Assembly: GCA_964454335.1 (NCBI GenBank)
Contig: CAYVVT010000001.1
Coordinates: forward strand, 372,001 to 436,000
DNA length: 64,000 nucleotides
Source: CAYVVT01 sp964454335
GTDB lineage: Bacteria > Fidelibacterota > UBA8477 > JABMPR01
Direction of reading: 5' to 3'
Shown piece by piece: positions 26,116 to 34,931 of this stretch. The notes beneath the pieces are model-generated. The model did no database searches. It had not been told where the DNA came from and saw only the letters and a program-made list of their open reading frames with translations. Made by a program: the position numbers and the translations under genes. The number at the start of each line of letters is the position of its first letter. The stretch's first letter is position 1.

Positions 26116-26602
26116 GAACATTCACGCAAAGGCCGGACGGATCAAGCTCGTCGTTACGGATATTGATGGTGTCTGGACAGATGCCAGAATGTTTTACTCT
26201 GCTAGTGGTGAGGCCATGAAGTCATTTTCGACCTATGATGGCATGGCGACATATCTACTCAAGCTTGCAAAGATCCCCGTTGCCATCATCACCGGTGAGA
26301 ATTCTCCAATCGTAGCCGCCCGGGCCGAGAAACTGAAAATCGAGGACGTCCATCTCGGTATCGAGGACAAGCTCGGAGTTCTGGAAGGACTCATGGAAAA
26401 ATACGCGCTGAAAGCTGACGAGGTCGCTTACATCGGTGACGACGTAAACGATTACAGCTGCATGCAGGTGGCGGGACTGACAGCCTGTCCCGCGAACTCA
26501 CCGGTATTCCACCTTCTCCAAGCAGACATACTACTCGAGCGTCGGGGAGGCGAGGGCGCCTTCCGTGAATTCGCCGACATCATCATAGCCGCCCAGGAGT
26601 GA
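26105..26602 (+). CDS. KdsC-like HAD phosphatase for a sugar-acid phosphate
   Basis: A 165-residue HAD enzyme of the KdsC/YrbI type without a cap domain. Motif I is VVTDIDGVWTD (nucleophile Asp near residue 19), followed by STYDGMA, motif II ITGENS and motif IV YIGDDVND. TTG 26105 lies inside the end of neuB (11-base overlap) with GGGGGAAG upstream. KdsC acts on Kdo-8-phosphate, but next to neuA/neuB the more likely substrate is Neu5Ac- or KDN-9-phosphate. Its own stop overlaps the waaA start (GTGA). Confidence 0.85.
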   Translation: MDSENIHAKAGRIKLVVTDIDGVWTDARMFYSASGEAMKSFSTYDGMATYLLKLAKIPVAIITGENSPIVAARAEKLKIEDVHLGIEDKLGVLEGLMEKYALKADEVAYIGDDVNDYSCMQVAGLTACPANSPVFHLLQADILLERRGGEGAFREFADIIIAAQE

Positions 26603-27879
26603 TGCAGCTCCTTTTCTATCTTCTCTACAATCTCCTGGTCACGCTGGTCTTTCCCGTGCTCTGGGCTATTGCACTCTTCAACAAGAAATTCAGGGGGAAT
26701 CTGGCCGGACAGCGTGAACTCAAGCTGAACCTGTCGCGTTTCCGGGCAAAGGTCGACGCTGATCCCAAACCAGTTCTCTGGCTGCATGCGGCTTCGGCTG
26801 GGGAATTCGAACAGATCAATCCACTGCTGGACCGGTTTCGTAATGAAGACATCTACATCTTTCAAACCTTCACATCTTCCACCATTTACTACAAGACCTT
26901 CACAGATAAGCGCTTCGATGGTGTAGGTTATCTGCCCTGGGACCTGATCTGGCGGGTGAACCGCTTCATAAAGGAGCTACAACCTGATCTGCATATCAAT
27001 ACCAGGCATGATCTCTGGCCGAATCTGCTGGCTGCGCTCAGGCGGAAGGGGATCCGCAGCGTTCTGGTGAACGCCAATCTGTACAGCAACTCACTGCGGT
27101 TGAGGATACTGATGAAGCAGATCAACAGCATCATCTTCAATCAGCTCTCTGCGGTCTATACGGTATCCGAGAATGTCGCAGGTCTACTCAAGCAGATCTA
27201 CAGGGGTGATCCTGTCGTGAGCGGCGACACACGCTTTGACCGTGTGAATGAGCGAGCCGATCAGAACACTGGGAATCTCATTCCCCTGGAGATCATAAAA
27301 GGCAGGTCGGTGGTCATCTACGGCTCAGTCATAGAATCGGACCTCAAGATCCTGGGGACAGCCCTCGGCCAGAGCAAGAATATGCAGAATATGCTGCACA
27401 TCATCGTCCCGCACGAGGTCAGAGAGCGTGATCTGATCCCCTGGGAAGTGGAGTGTTTCAGGCATAAACTGAAAACCATTCGACATTCGGAGCTGGAAAG
27501 CTACCAGGATGAGAAGATCATCATCTGGAATACGGTCGGTCAACTTGCTGATCTGTATAAACAGGCCAGTCTGGCCTATGTAGGAGCGGGTTTCAGTACC
27601 GGCGTACACTCCGTCACCGAACCGGCCATCTATCGGATTCCGGCAGCTCATGGTCCCCGCTACGAGATCCTGGCCGAGGCCATCGAACTGGTGGAGATGG
27701 GTATTTCCAGGGTGGTCAACAATGGAGAAGAGCTGGCCCAGTGGCTCCGGATCCTCGATGATCCTGAAGCACTTGAGAATAAGCGGCAGGCTCTGGATAC
27801 ATATATCATCAAAGGTTTGGGAGCAAGCGATCGGATCGTAGCATCTGAGATCGGGCACCTGCTGCAAGCCGCAGGTTAA
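26599..27879 (+). CDS. waaA: Kdo transferase, FCB-type
   Basis: A 426-residue GT30 enzyme that adds Kdo to lipid A at the inner membrane. The N-terminal anchor is residues 1-25. Motifs are LWLHAASAGEF (near 55), YGSVIESD in place of the usual GSTHEGEE, IIVPHEVRERD and YVGAGFSTGVHSVTEPAIYRIP, the pattern seen in Bacteroidetes-type WaaA. GTG 26599 and ATG 26602 are adjacent start choices. It shows the cell makes an LPS-like lipid. Its place behind neuB and the phosphatase leaves open whether its donor is CMP-Kdo or another acid. Confidence 0.88.
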   Translation: MMQLLFYLLYNLLVTLVFPVLWAIALFNKKFRGNLAGQRELKLNLSRFRAKVDADPKPVLWLHAASAGEFEQINPLLDRFRNEDIYIFQTFTSSTIYYKTFTDKRFDGVGYLPWDLIWRVNRFIKELQPDLHINTRHDLWPNLLAALRRKGIRSVLVNANLYSNSLRLRILMKQINSIIFNQLSAVYTVSENVAGLLKQIYRGDPVVSGDTRFDRVNERADQNTGNLIPLEIIKGRSVVIYGSVIESDLKILGTALGQSKNMQNMLHIIVPHEVRERDLIPWEVECFRHKLKTIRHSELESYQDEKIIIWNTVGQLADLYKQASLAYVGAGFSTGVHSVTEPAIYRIPAAHGPRYEILAEAIELVEMGISRVVNNGEELAQWLRILDDPEALENKRQALDTYIIKGLGASDRIVASEIGHLLQAAG

Positions 27880-27940
27880 AGAGTTCCACCGTCCAGACAG
27901 ATAAAATGAGCTAACGTTTGGGTGAAGCCCGACGGTTGCG

Positions 27941-27976
27941 TTGACAAGGGCAGGGGGAAGGTCTATATTCTGCCCC
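27941..27976 (+). promoter_or_regulatory. Sigma-70-type promoter, nearly leaderless for gatC
   Basis: TTGACA (27941-27946) and TATATT (27964-27969) are separated by exactly 17 bases. The expected transcription start, about seven bases past the -10, falls at or next to the gatC ATG (27977), so the mRNA may have no leader. Confidence 0.7.
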
Positions 27977-28270
27977 ATGAATGCCGTGGAGCACGCCGAA
28001 GTGAAGCGAATTGCCAAGCTCGCGCGTCTCGAACTCAGCACCGAAGAGATCCAGTCCCTCTCCCATCAGTTAACCGACATCCTGCACTATGTTGAGCAGT
28101 TGGAAACTGTCGATACCGACGGTGTTGAGCCCCTGTCCCACGTCCACGATGTCGTGAACAATCTTCGGAAGGATGAGGTTAAGACCTCATTGCCCCGGGA
28201 GCAGGTATTCAGAAATGCACCTGATTCGGACGGCACCTATTTCAAGGTCCCGAAGGTGATCAAGGACTAG
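27977..28270 (+). CDS. gatC: Glutamyl/aspartyl-tRNA amidotransferase subunit C
   Basis: The 97-residue small subunit of GatCAB, which turns misacylated Glu-tRNA-Gln or Asp-tRNA-Asn into the amide. Typical motifs are HVAKLARLELS-like (VKRIAKLARLELSTEE), LETVDTDGVEPLSHV and the conserved end FRNAPDSDGTYFKVPKVI. ATG 27977 is the family start; the open frame reaches 27941 but runs through the promoter. gatA and gatB are not in the window. Confidence 0.95.
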   Translation: MNAVEHAEVKRIAKLARLELSTEEIQSLSHQLTDILHYVEQLETVDTDGVEPLSHVHDVVNNLRKDEVKTSLPREQVFRNAPDSDGTYFKVPKVIKD

Positions 28271-28282
28271 CGGATGATCTTC

Positions 28283-28314
28283 CCGGTGAACAGGATGACT
28301 GCCTCCTTCACCGG
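28283..28314 (+). other. RNA hairpin between gatC and pyrG
   Basis: CCGGTGAA (28283-28290) pairs with TTCACCGG (28307-28314), and GGA with TCC inside it, separated by a small bulge. There is no T run after it. It could end gatC transcripts or shape the pyrG leader; the function is not shown. Confidence 0.45.
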
Positions 28315-28399
28315 CCGGATCAGCAGCCCCCGAAATTAGACAGAACAATTCACATTCACTCCTGTTGGGGTGGGTGCTGTGTTTTTATAAGAGGGTCAT

Positions 28400-30037
28400 G
28401 TGGAAAAGAAGTGCACCAAGCATATCATCGTAACCGGGGGAGTCATCTCTGGTCTGGGCAAGGGGATCGCTGCAGCCTCACTGGGTTATCTGCTGGAGTT
28501 GAAGGGCCTCAGGGTTACCATCCAGAAACTGGATCCTTATCTCAACGTGGATCCAGGTACTATGAATCCATTCCAGCATGGTGAGGTCTTCGTCCTGGAT
28601 GACGGTACCGAGACCGACCTGGATCTGGGGCACTACGAGCGCTTCATCGATGTAAACATGACCCGCGCCAACAACAGTACTGCCGGAAGCATCTATTATG
28701 AGGTCCTGGAGCGCGAACGTCGGGGTGATTATCTCGGTGGGACCGTCCAGATCATTCCGCATGTCACTGATGAGATCATCAAGCGTATCGAGAACCTGGA
28801 ACAGCTGGATGATGAACTTGATGTGGTCATAACCGAAATTGGCGGTACGGTGGGTGATATTGAAAGTCTTTCTTTCCTGGAGGCCGTACGTCAGTTCCAG
28901 CAGAAACGGGGCCGGGGCAATGTCATCATCATTCATGTCACCCTGATCCCTTATGTGGGTGCCAGCGAAGAGCTGAAGACCAAACCCAGTCAGCATTCAG
29001 TGATGCGTCTGCGTGAGATCGGCCTGCAACCGGACATCCTGCTCTGCCGTACGGAACATCCTCTCTCCGATGAGGTTCGGCAGAAACTGGCGCTGTTCAC
29101 CAACGTGAGTGTGGATGCAGTGATACAGGGTATGAATGCCCGTACCATCTATGAAGTCCCGCTTCTGCTCACAGAGGAACATCTATCCGGTATCGTCATG
29201 AGCAAGTTGGGCCTGGAGAACATTCCGGCAGACACCCGTGCGCTACAAGCTTTCGTAGACCGGATCCTGAACCCGGAGCATGACGTCACTATCGCCGTTG
29301 CCGGTAAATACACCCAGATGATCGATGCCTACAAGAGCATCATGGAAGCCTTTGTGCATGCCGGTGTTGATAACAACTGCCGGGTGAATATCGAATGGGT
29401 GGATGCCGAGGAACTGAACAGCGATGAAGATCTGGAGCGTATACTGGGCCATGTGGATGGTATTCTGATACCGGGTGGATTCGGTTCCCGGGGTATCGAG
29501 GGTAAGATCCAGGCCTCCCGGTATGCCCGTGAACAGAAGATCCCCTATTTTGGTATCTGTCTGGGCTTGCAGGTATCAGTCATCGACTATGCCCGGCATG
29601 TCTGCGGTCTTGAGAACGCCAATTCAAGTGAATTCGATGATCAGACCGAACACCCCGTGATCCATCTGATGCTGTCCCAGCATCATGTCACCCGTAAAGG
29701 TGCCAGCATGCGTCTGGGGGCCTATGACTGTCATCTGAAAAAGGGCACCAGGTCACTGGAAGCCTATGAAGATGGTGTCATCAGTGAGCGTCATCGTCAC
29801 CGCTACGAGGTCAATAATGACTATCGCGATATCCTGGAGGAGAACGGATTCATCATCTCCGGCCTGTCCCCGGACGAGCAACTGGTGGAAATGATGGAGA
29901 TCCCGGATCATCCCTGGTTCGTGGGAACCCAGGCACATCCGGAATTGAAATCCAGGGTCGGCAGGACCCATCCACTGTTCAGGGAATTCATCCGCGCCGC
30001 CCGGGAACACATGCTGGCCCAGGTTAAGAAGACCTGA
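28400..30037 (+). CDS. pyrG: CTP synthase
   Basis: A 545-residue enzyme converting UTP and glutamine to CTP. The synthetase domain has GGVISGLGKGIAAASLG and KLDPYLNVDPGTMNPFQHGE; the glutaminase domain has GICLGLQ with nucleophile Cys387 and a late HPEL. The start is GTG 28400. Length and motifs are normal. It supplies CTP for the cytidylyltransferases upstream, though that link is general metabolism, not an operon. Confidence 0.97.
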   Translation: MEKKCTKHIIVTGGVISGLGKGIAAASLGYLLELKGLRVTIQKLDPYLNVDPGTMNPFQHGEVFVLDDGTETDLDLGHYERFIDVNMTRANNSTAGSIYYEVLERERRGDYLGGTVQIIPHVTDEIIKRIENLEQLDDELDVVITEIGGTVGDIESLSFLEAVRQFQQKRGRGNVIIIHVTLIPYVGASEELKTKPSQHSVMRLREIGLQPDILLCRTEHPLSDEVRQKLALFTNVSVDAVIQGMNARTIYEVPLLLTEEHLSGIVMSKLGLENIPADTRALQAFVDRILNPEHDVTIAVAGKYTQMIDAYKSIMEAFVHAGVDNNCRVNIEWVDAEELNSDEDLERILGHVDGILIPGGFGSRGIEGKIQASRYAREQKIPYFGICLGLQVSVIDYARHVCGLENANSSEFDDQTEHPVIHLMLSQHHVTRKGASMRLGAYDCHLKKGTRSLEAYEDGVISERHRHRYEVNNDYRDILEENGFIISGLSPDEQLVEMMEIPDHPWFVGTQAHPELKSRVGRTHPLFREFIRAAREHMLAQVKKT

Positions 30038-30125
30038 TCACCACACACAGCTAACCCTTCCATCCTGTTAACACACCGGTGCATCCACACCGGTGATCAA
30101 CGTTCATTCAGAAAAGGAGTTAGCC

Positions 30126-30815
30126 ATGGATCAATCAAGGATCGCAGAACAGACCAGGGGTCACCGCCAACGCATGCGGTCGCGTTTCTTTCAGAATGGC
30201 ATCGAGGCCTTTCACGATTATGAAGTGCTCGAGATGCTTTTAAGTCTGACCACCCCCCGCAGGGATGTCAAACAATTGGCCAAGGAATTGATGAACCGCT
30301 GGGGATCACTCGCAGACGTGCTCGAGGCACCCACCAGCCTGCTCCAGGAGATCCCCGGCCTGGGTCCGGTGAATGTTTTTGCGCTGAAACTGCCACATGC
30401 CATCGGTCGCCGGTATCTCAGAGAAAAGGTCATGGGCGCTGATTATCTGCGGTCAAGTGAATCCGTGCGAGCCTATCTCACACACAACCTCCGTGACCGC
30501 AACAGGGAGACCTTCCAAGTCATTTTCCTCAATGGACAGAACCGCATCCTGAAAATGGAGGAATTGTTCAAGGGCTCATTGACCTCCTCGGCCATCTATC
30601 CCCGGGAGGTCGTGCAGAAGGTCCTCAGCTACGAAGCCGCAGCCGTCATCCTGGTCCATAACCATCCCTCCGGCAGCCTCAAACCATCATCCCACGACCG
30701 CAAGGTCACCCAAAAACTGCAGACCGCCCTGGAGTCCATCGATGTCCGGATCATGGACCATCTCATCGTGGGGGGGAATGGGTTTTATTCGTTTGCGGAC
30801 AATGAGCTTCTATAG
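30126..30815 (+). CDS. radC: RadC family JAB/MPN protein
   Basis: A 229-residue protein with a helix-hairpin-helix N-terminal part (LLQEIPGLGPVNVFALKL) and an MPN/JAMM domain carrying the zinc motif HNHPSGSLKPSSHD near residue 180. ATG 30126 follows AAAAGGAG; the frame opens at 30093 but lacks a ribosome site there. Its role in DNA repair is traditional and weakly supported. Confidence 0.93.
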   Translation: MDQSRIAEQTRGHRQRMRSRFFQNGIEAFHDYEVLEMLLSLTTPRRDVKQLAKELMNRWGSLADVLEAPTSLLQEIPGLGPVNVFALKLPHAIGRRYLREKVMGADYLRSSESVRAYLTHNLRDRNRETFQVIFLNGQNRILKMEELFKGSLTSSAIYPREVVQKVLSYEAAAVILVHNHPSGSLKPSSHDRKVTQKLQTALESIDVRIMDHLIVGGNGFYSFADNELL

Positions 30816-30829
30816 CAGGGAAGCAGATA

Positions 30830-30908
30830 GAAGACAGAAGACAGAAGGAGGACAGAATGCACTAGATAGGATCACCAACCCATTCTGTCTTCTGTCTCCT
30901 TTCTCCTG
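30830..30908. repeat. Inverted repeat of GAAGACA-type units after radC
   Basis: The left arm (30830-30859) has two GAAGACA units and ends ACAGAATG. The right arm (30881-30908) begins CATTCTGT and continues with CTGTCTT/CTGTCTC units. The arms can pair imperfectly and may stop radC transcription. Confidence 0.6.
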
Positions 30909-30998
30909 AATAATTATTTCCCTGCCTTCAGTGCTTTACCCAATTACATTTCTTGCTACGCGGATTGAATTAATCCTGAATTCTATAAAGGTGGATGA

Positions 30999-31403
30999 AT
31001 GGAAAGAAAAATCAGGATCATTTTAGCGAAACCGGGCCTGGATGGCCATGATCGGGGTGCCAAGGTGCTGGCGAATGCCTTTCGGGATGCCGGAATGGAA
31101 GTCATCTATCTCGGGCTGCGACAGACCCCGGACATGATCGTTTCAGCAGCTGTCCAGGAGGATGCAGATGTCATCGCATTGAGCATTCTCTCCGGAGCAC
31201 ACATGACCATTTTCCCCAAGGTATTGAAGCTTATGAAGCAGAACGGGATCGAGAACGCTTTGCTCACCGGTGGTGGTATCATACCGGATGAGGATGCGAA
31301 AACCCTCACGGAAATGGGCGTAGGCAGGCTCTTTGGACCCGGGTCAAGTCTGGAGACCATCAACTCATACATCAAGGATTGGGTGGAGGAACACCGCCAA
31401 TGA
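30999..31403 (+). CDS. B12-binding subunit of an acyl-CoA mutase
   Basis: A 134-residue stand-alone cobalamin-binding domain of the methylmalonyl-CoA mutase small-subunit type: AKPGLDGHDRGAKV gives the DxHxxG motif (His supplies the cobalt ligand), then SILSGAH and LLTGGG. ATG 30999 follows AAAGGTGG. It overlaps the carboxylase gene by four bases (ATGA). The large mutase subunit is not in this window. Together they point to the propionyl-CoA to succinyl-CoA route. Confidence 0.9.
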   Translation: MERKIRIILAKPGLDGHDRGAKVLANAFRDAGMEVIYLGLRQTPDMIVSAAVQEDADVIALSILSGAHMTIFPKVLKLMKQNGIENALLTGGGIIPDEDAKTLTEMGVGRLFGPGSSLETINSYIKDWVEEHRQ

Positions 31404-32953
31404 GCAGTCGCCAGGAGCGTGTGGATCAACTCAGGCAGCTGAAGAAGGATGCCCTGCTGGGTGGCGGCGAAAAACGGATCGAAGCCCAGCACGCCAAGCA
31501 GAAACTCACTGCCAGGGAACGTCTTGACCTGCTCCTGGATCCCGGCTCCTTCGAAGAGATGGATATGCTGGTAACCCACCGCTCCACCAACTTTGGCCTA
31601 GACAAGGTCAAACACCTCGGGGACGGTGTGGTGACGGGCCACGGCAAGGTGAATGGCCGTACCGTATTCGTTTTCAGCCAGGATTTTACCGTCATGGGGG
31701 GGTCACTCTCCGAGGCCTATGCCGAGAAGATCGTCAAGATCATGGACTTGGCGGGCAAGGTAGGGGCGCCCGTGATCGGGTTGAACGACAGCGGGGGTGC
31801 CCGCATCCAGGAAGGAGTGGTCAGTCTGGCCGGTTACGCCGACATCTTCCTGCGCAACACGCTCATGTCAGGTGTCATTCCCCAGATCTCGGCCATTCTC
31901 GGACCCTGTGCCGGTGGGGCAGTCTATTCACCGGCCATAACGGATTTCATCTTCATGACCAAGGGTACCAGCTACATGTTCGTTACCGGCCCCGAGGTCG
32001 TGAGGACAGTGACGCATGAGGAAGTGACCAAAGAAGACCTTGGCGGTGCCATGGCCCATGGTGCCAAATCCGGTGTCAGTCACTTCACCTGTGAGAACGA
32101 GATCGAGGTCATTCAGGGCATCAAACGCCTGCTTGGATTCATTCCTCAAAACAACATGGAGGATCCTCCTCGCAGCAATTGCGACGATCCGGATGACCGA
32201 GCCAGTGAAGATCTGGACTCCATCGTTCCGGAGAATCCTAACAAACCCTACGATATCAAGGATGTGATCAAACTGGTGGTGGATGACGAAGACTTCTACG
32301 AGGTCCATACCGAATTCGCCCAGAATATCGTTGTGGGTTTCTCTCGCTTGAGCGGACGGCCCGTGGGTATCATCGCGAATCAGCCTGCCCACCTGGCCGG
32401 TGTGCTGGATATTGATTCATCGGTGAAGGGTGCTCGGTTCGTTCGTTTCTGTGACGCATTCAACATTCCACTGCTGGTATTCGAGGACGTCCCCGGTTTT
32501 CTTCCGGGAACGGACCAGGAATGGCGTGGTATCATCCGTAATGGCGCAAAACTGCTGTACGCCTTCGCAGAAGCCACGGTACCGCGGGTCACGGTGATCA
32601 CCCGTAAAGCCTATGGCGGGGCCTATGATGTGATGAACTCGAAACATATTCGCGGCGATATCAACTTCGCCTGGCCCTCCGCTGAGATCGCGGTGATGGG
32701 ATCCAAGGGAGCTACTGAGATCATCTTTCGCCGGGAGATCAAGGACTCGAAGGATCCCGAGGCAACCCTGGAGAAACTCACTGCTGAATTTGGTGAACGG
32801 TTTGCGAATCCTTATTCTGCGGCGGAACGGGGTTATGTCGATGATGTCATAGAACCGCATGAGACTCGGCTGCGTGTCATCCGTGCGTTCGAGATGCTGG
32901 CCAACAAGGTTGATAGTAATCCCAAGAAGAAACATGGAAATATCCCCCTCTAA
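31400..32953 (+). CDS. Propionyl-CoA carboxylase beta / methylmalonyl-CoA decarboxylase alpha subunit
   Basis: A 517-residue carboxyltransferase of the AccD5/PccB/MmdA family with two crotonase-like halves: LNDSGGARIQEGV and GPCAGGAVYSPAITDF in the first, VLDIDSSVKGARFVRFCDAF and YGGAYDVMNSKH in the second. ATG 31400 overlaps the stop of the B12-binding subunit; the upstream extension to 31379 is not family-like. Whether it carboxylates propionyl-CoA or decarboxylates methylmalonyl-CoA depends on partners not present here. Confidence 0.92.
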   Translation: MSSRQERVDQLRQLKKDALLGGGEKRIEAQHAKQKLTARERLDLLLDPGSFEEMDMLVTHRSTNFGLDKVKHLGDGVVTGHGKVNGRTVFVFSQDFTVMGGSLSEAYAEKIVKIMDLAGKVGAPVIGLNDSGGARIQEGVVSLAGYADIFLRNTLMSGVIPQISAILGPCAGGAVYSPAITDFIFMTKGTSYMFVTGPEVVRTVTHEEVTKEDLGGAMAHGAKSGVSHFTCENEIEVIQGIKRLLGFIPQNNMEDPPRSNCDDPDDRASEDLDSIVPENPNKPYDIKDVIKLVVDDEDFYEVHTEFAQNIVVGFSRLSGRPVGIIANQPAHLAGVLDIDSSVKGARFVRFCDAFNIPLLVFEDVPGFLPGTDQEWRGIIRNGAKLLYAFAEATVPRVTVITRKAYGGAYDVMNSKHIRGDINFAWPSAEIAVMGSKGATEIIFRREIKDSKDPEATLEKLTAEFGERFANPYSAAERGYVDDVIEPHETRLRVIRAFEMLANKVDSNPKKKHGNIPL

Positions 32954-32973
32954 TATCACGATAAAGGTGTAGT

Positions 32974-33996
32974 ATGGATCTCCGGAATCGCGAGGAACTT
33001 CTGAAAAAACAAGAACAGCTTGAAGATTACCTGCTGGAACATCCCGATTCGAACCTTTACGGCTGGTATGCACGGCAGAACATGGAGGCCGGTGAGCTCG
33101 AACGTGCCTTGAAGATCTGCAAACTTGGCCTGGAAGGCGGAAAGAATACCGGTTTGCTGCATAAACTCATGGGGGAATGCTACCTCGCCAAGGGTGAGAT
33201 CACCCAGGCTATGAAGCATTTTGTGGAATCCGTGCTCACTGGTGAGCCATTTCCCAGCGTGATCAGTGAACTGATCAAGAATCTCAGCGATACCATGGAA
33301 GCCGAACAGATCGCATTCCTGGTGCGCCAGATGAACTCTGCTCTGCCCGGTCATCCCGAGGCGACACGCTTCTTCCAGAAATTTCCCACCGCCCGTACCA
33401 TGCAGGTGAATCAGCAGCAGGTCAATTTCCTTCAGGATCTCGCAGAGGCCCTGGCACGAAAATCACGGGCGGAAGGGGGTATGCGGGAGGCCGAAGAGGA
33501 TCTCGACGCTCTGATTGCCAAAACAAAACCACCGGAGACTGCACCAGAGACAGCACCGGTTGCTCCAACCGGACCTGAGCCAGCAACTCCTCCTGTAGTG
33601 GCGGCGCCCGAACCAGTGACACCAACGCCGCCAGCTGAACCAGTGAAGGCTGAACCCGTTGCTCCACCACCGGCTCCGGAACCGGAACCCCAGCCGGAGA
33701 TTGCGCCGGAACCTGTTCCAGAACCGGAATATCCGTCTGAACCACCACTCGATGAATTGCCTGTACCCCAATTGCGCCCGGTGGAGAAACCGGTATCACG
33801 TCAGGCACCGGCGGCTAAACATACCATTACAAAGTCCATGGCCACCTTCACCCTGATGCAGGTATTCAAGGACCAGGGTATGTTCGAGCAAGCCTTGGAG
33901 GTTCTGGATTTCCTCAGGGAAAAGACACCTAACCAGGATCGGATTGATACCGAATACAAAGAGATCCAACGCCTGATAGTGGAGAACGGCGGATAG
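32974..33996 (+). CDS. TPR-like protein with proline-rich linker
   Basis: A 340-residue protein. Residues 1-135 are helical tetratricopeptide-type repeats (WYARQNMEAGELERALKICK; HKLMGECYLAKGEITQAM). A Pro/Glu/Ala-rich linker spans about 185-275, and a short helical TPR-like end follows (FTLMQVFKDQGMFEQALEVL). No signal peptide. It probably serves as a scaffold; it follows the carboxylase gene by 20 bases. I do not recognise an orthologue. Confidence 0.7.
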   Translation: MDLRNREELLKKQEQLEDYLLEHPDSNLYGWYARQNMEAGELERALKICKLGLEGGKNTGLLHKLMGECYLAKGEITQAMKHFVESVLTGEPFPSVISELIKNLSDTMEAEQIAFLVRQMNSALPGHPEATRFFQKFPTARTMQVNQQQVNFLQDLAEALARKSRAEGGMREAEEDLDALIAKTKPPETAPETAPVAPTGPEPATPPVVAAPEPVTPTPPAEPVKAEPVAPPPAPEPEPQPEIAPEPVPEPEYPSEPPLDELPVPQLRPVEKPVSRQAPAAKHTITKSMATFTLMQVFKDQGMFEQALEVLDFLREKTPNQDRIDTEYKEIQRLIVENGG

Positions 33997-34025
33997 GGAA
34001 TTTCTCCTGATCAGCTCTGTATTCT

Positions 34026-34931
34026 GTGAACACCTCGATCCCGCTCAGCGTTCTCATTGTCACTTATCATTCTGAGAAACATATTGGACCCTGTCTGGGA
34101 TCCCTGATCCCTCAGGTAGACCTCTTACAGGGTGAGATCATTCTGGTGGATAATGCATCCGGGGACAAAACACTGTCCATCGTGGAGCAGTATTTCCGGA
34201 GCAGCGGCAATACCACACTGATCCGAAACCAGCGCAATCTCGGATTTGCAGCAGCGAACAACCAGGCCCTGGCCGTTGCCAGGGGGGAGACAGTTTTACT
34301 ATTGAATCCGGATACGGTCATCACCGATCAAAGCCTGCTTTCACTTATGCAGACGCTGGCATCTGATATGCAACTGGGGGCGGTGGCACCTCAACTGCGT
34401 TTTCCTGATGGTCGAATCCAGAGATCCTGTCGGCGCTTCCCGACCTACTGGAACATCATGATGCAATTGACTGGTTTGGCCATGCTCTTCCCCATGACCA
34501 GGTGGGCAAATGGCTGGAAGATGGGTGATTTTGCCCATGATGAAGCCCGGGAAGTTCATCAGCCAGCTGCAGCGGCTCTCATGATCAGGGGGCGATTACT
34601 ACGGGACCTCAAGGGCTTCGACACGAACTTCCCAATGTTTTTCAATGATGTCGATCTCTGTAAACGGATCCATGGTGGAGGTTATCGTATCCGCTTCGAA
34701 CCAGCCTGCTGGATCACCCATGTTGGTGGTGGCAGCGTAAAAGAACGGCGAATACGAATGATCATCAGCTCGCAGCTCTCCTTCTTCAGGTATTTTGAGA
34801 AGCATTACACCGGCGTTCACTACCAGGTCCTGAACCTGCTGCTGGGATTGGTCCTTTATATTGCCCTGATCCCCCGAATACTCCTGGCCCTGCTGGATAA
34901 AGGCGGTGGTTCCGGAAAGGATACGCTATGA
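34026..34931 (+). CDS. Family 2 glycosyltransferase
   Basis: A 301-residue GT-A enzyme of the WbbL/rhamnosyltransferase type: VLIVTYHSEKHI, ILVDNASGDKT, NLGFAAANN, LLNPDT (metal site equivalent), FFNDVDLCKRI and HVGGGSV. A C-terminal hydrophobic helix (about 272-292) may anchor it. GTG 34026 is the start. Its stop overlaps the next ATG (ATGA). The donor sugar is unknown. Confidence 0.87.
   Translation: MNTSIPLSVLIVTYHSEKHIGPCLGSLIPQVDLLQGEIILVDNASGDKTLSIVEQYFRSSGNTTLIRNQRNLGFAAANNQALAVARGETVLLLNPDTVITDQSLLSLMQTLASDMQLGAVAPQLRFPDGRIQRSCRRFPTYWNIMMQLTGLAMLFPMTRWANGWKMGDFAHDEAREVHQPAAAALMIRGRLLRDLKGFDTNFPMFFNDVDLCKRIHGGGYRIRFEPACWITHVGGGSVKERRIRMIISSQLSFFRYFEKHYTGVHYQVLNLLLGLVLYIALIPRILLALLDKGGGSGKDTL

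Noticed and set aside
27941..27976. Longer gatC start at TTG 27941
   Set aside because: The extra residues run through a strong promoter and are absent from the usual GatC N-terminus.
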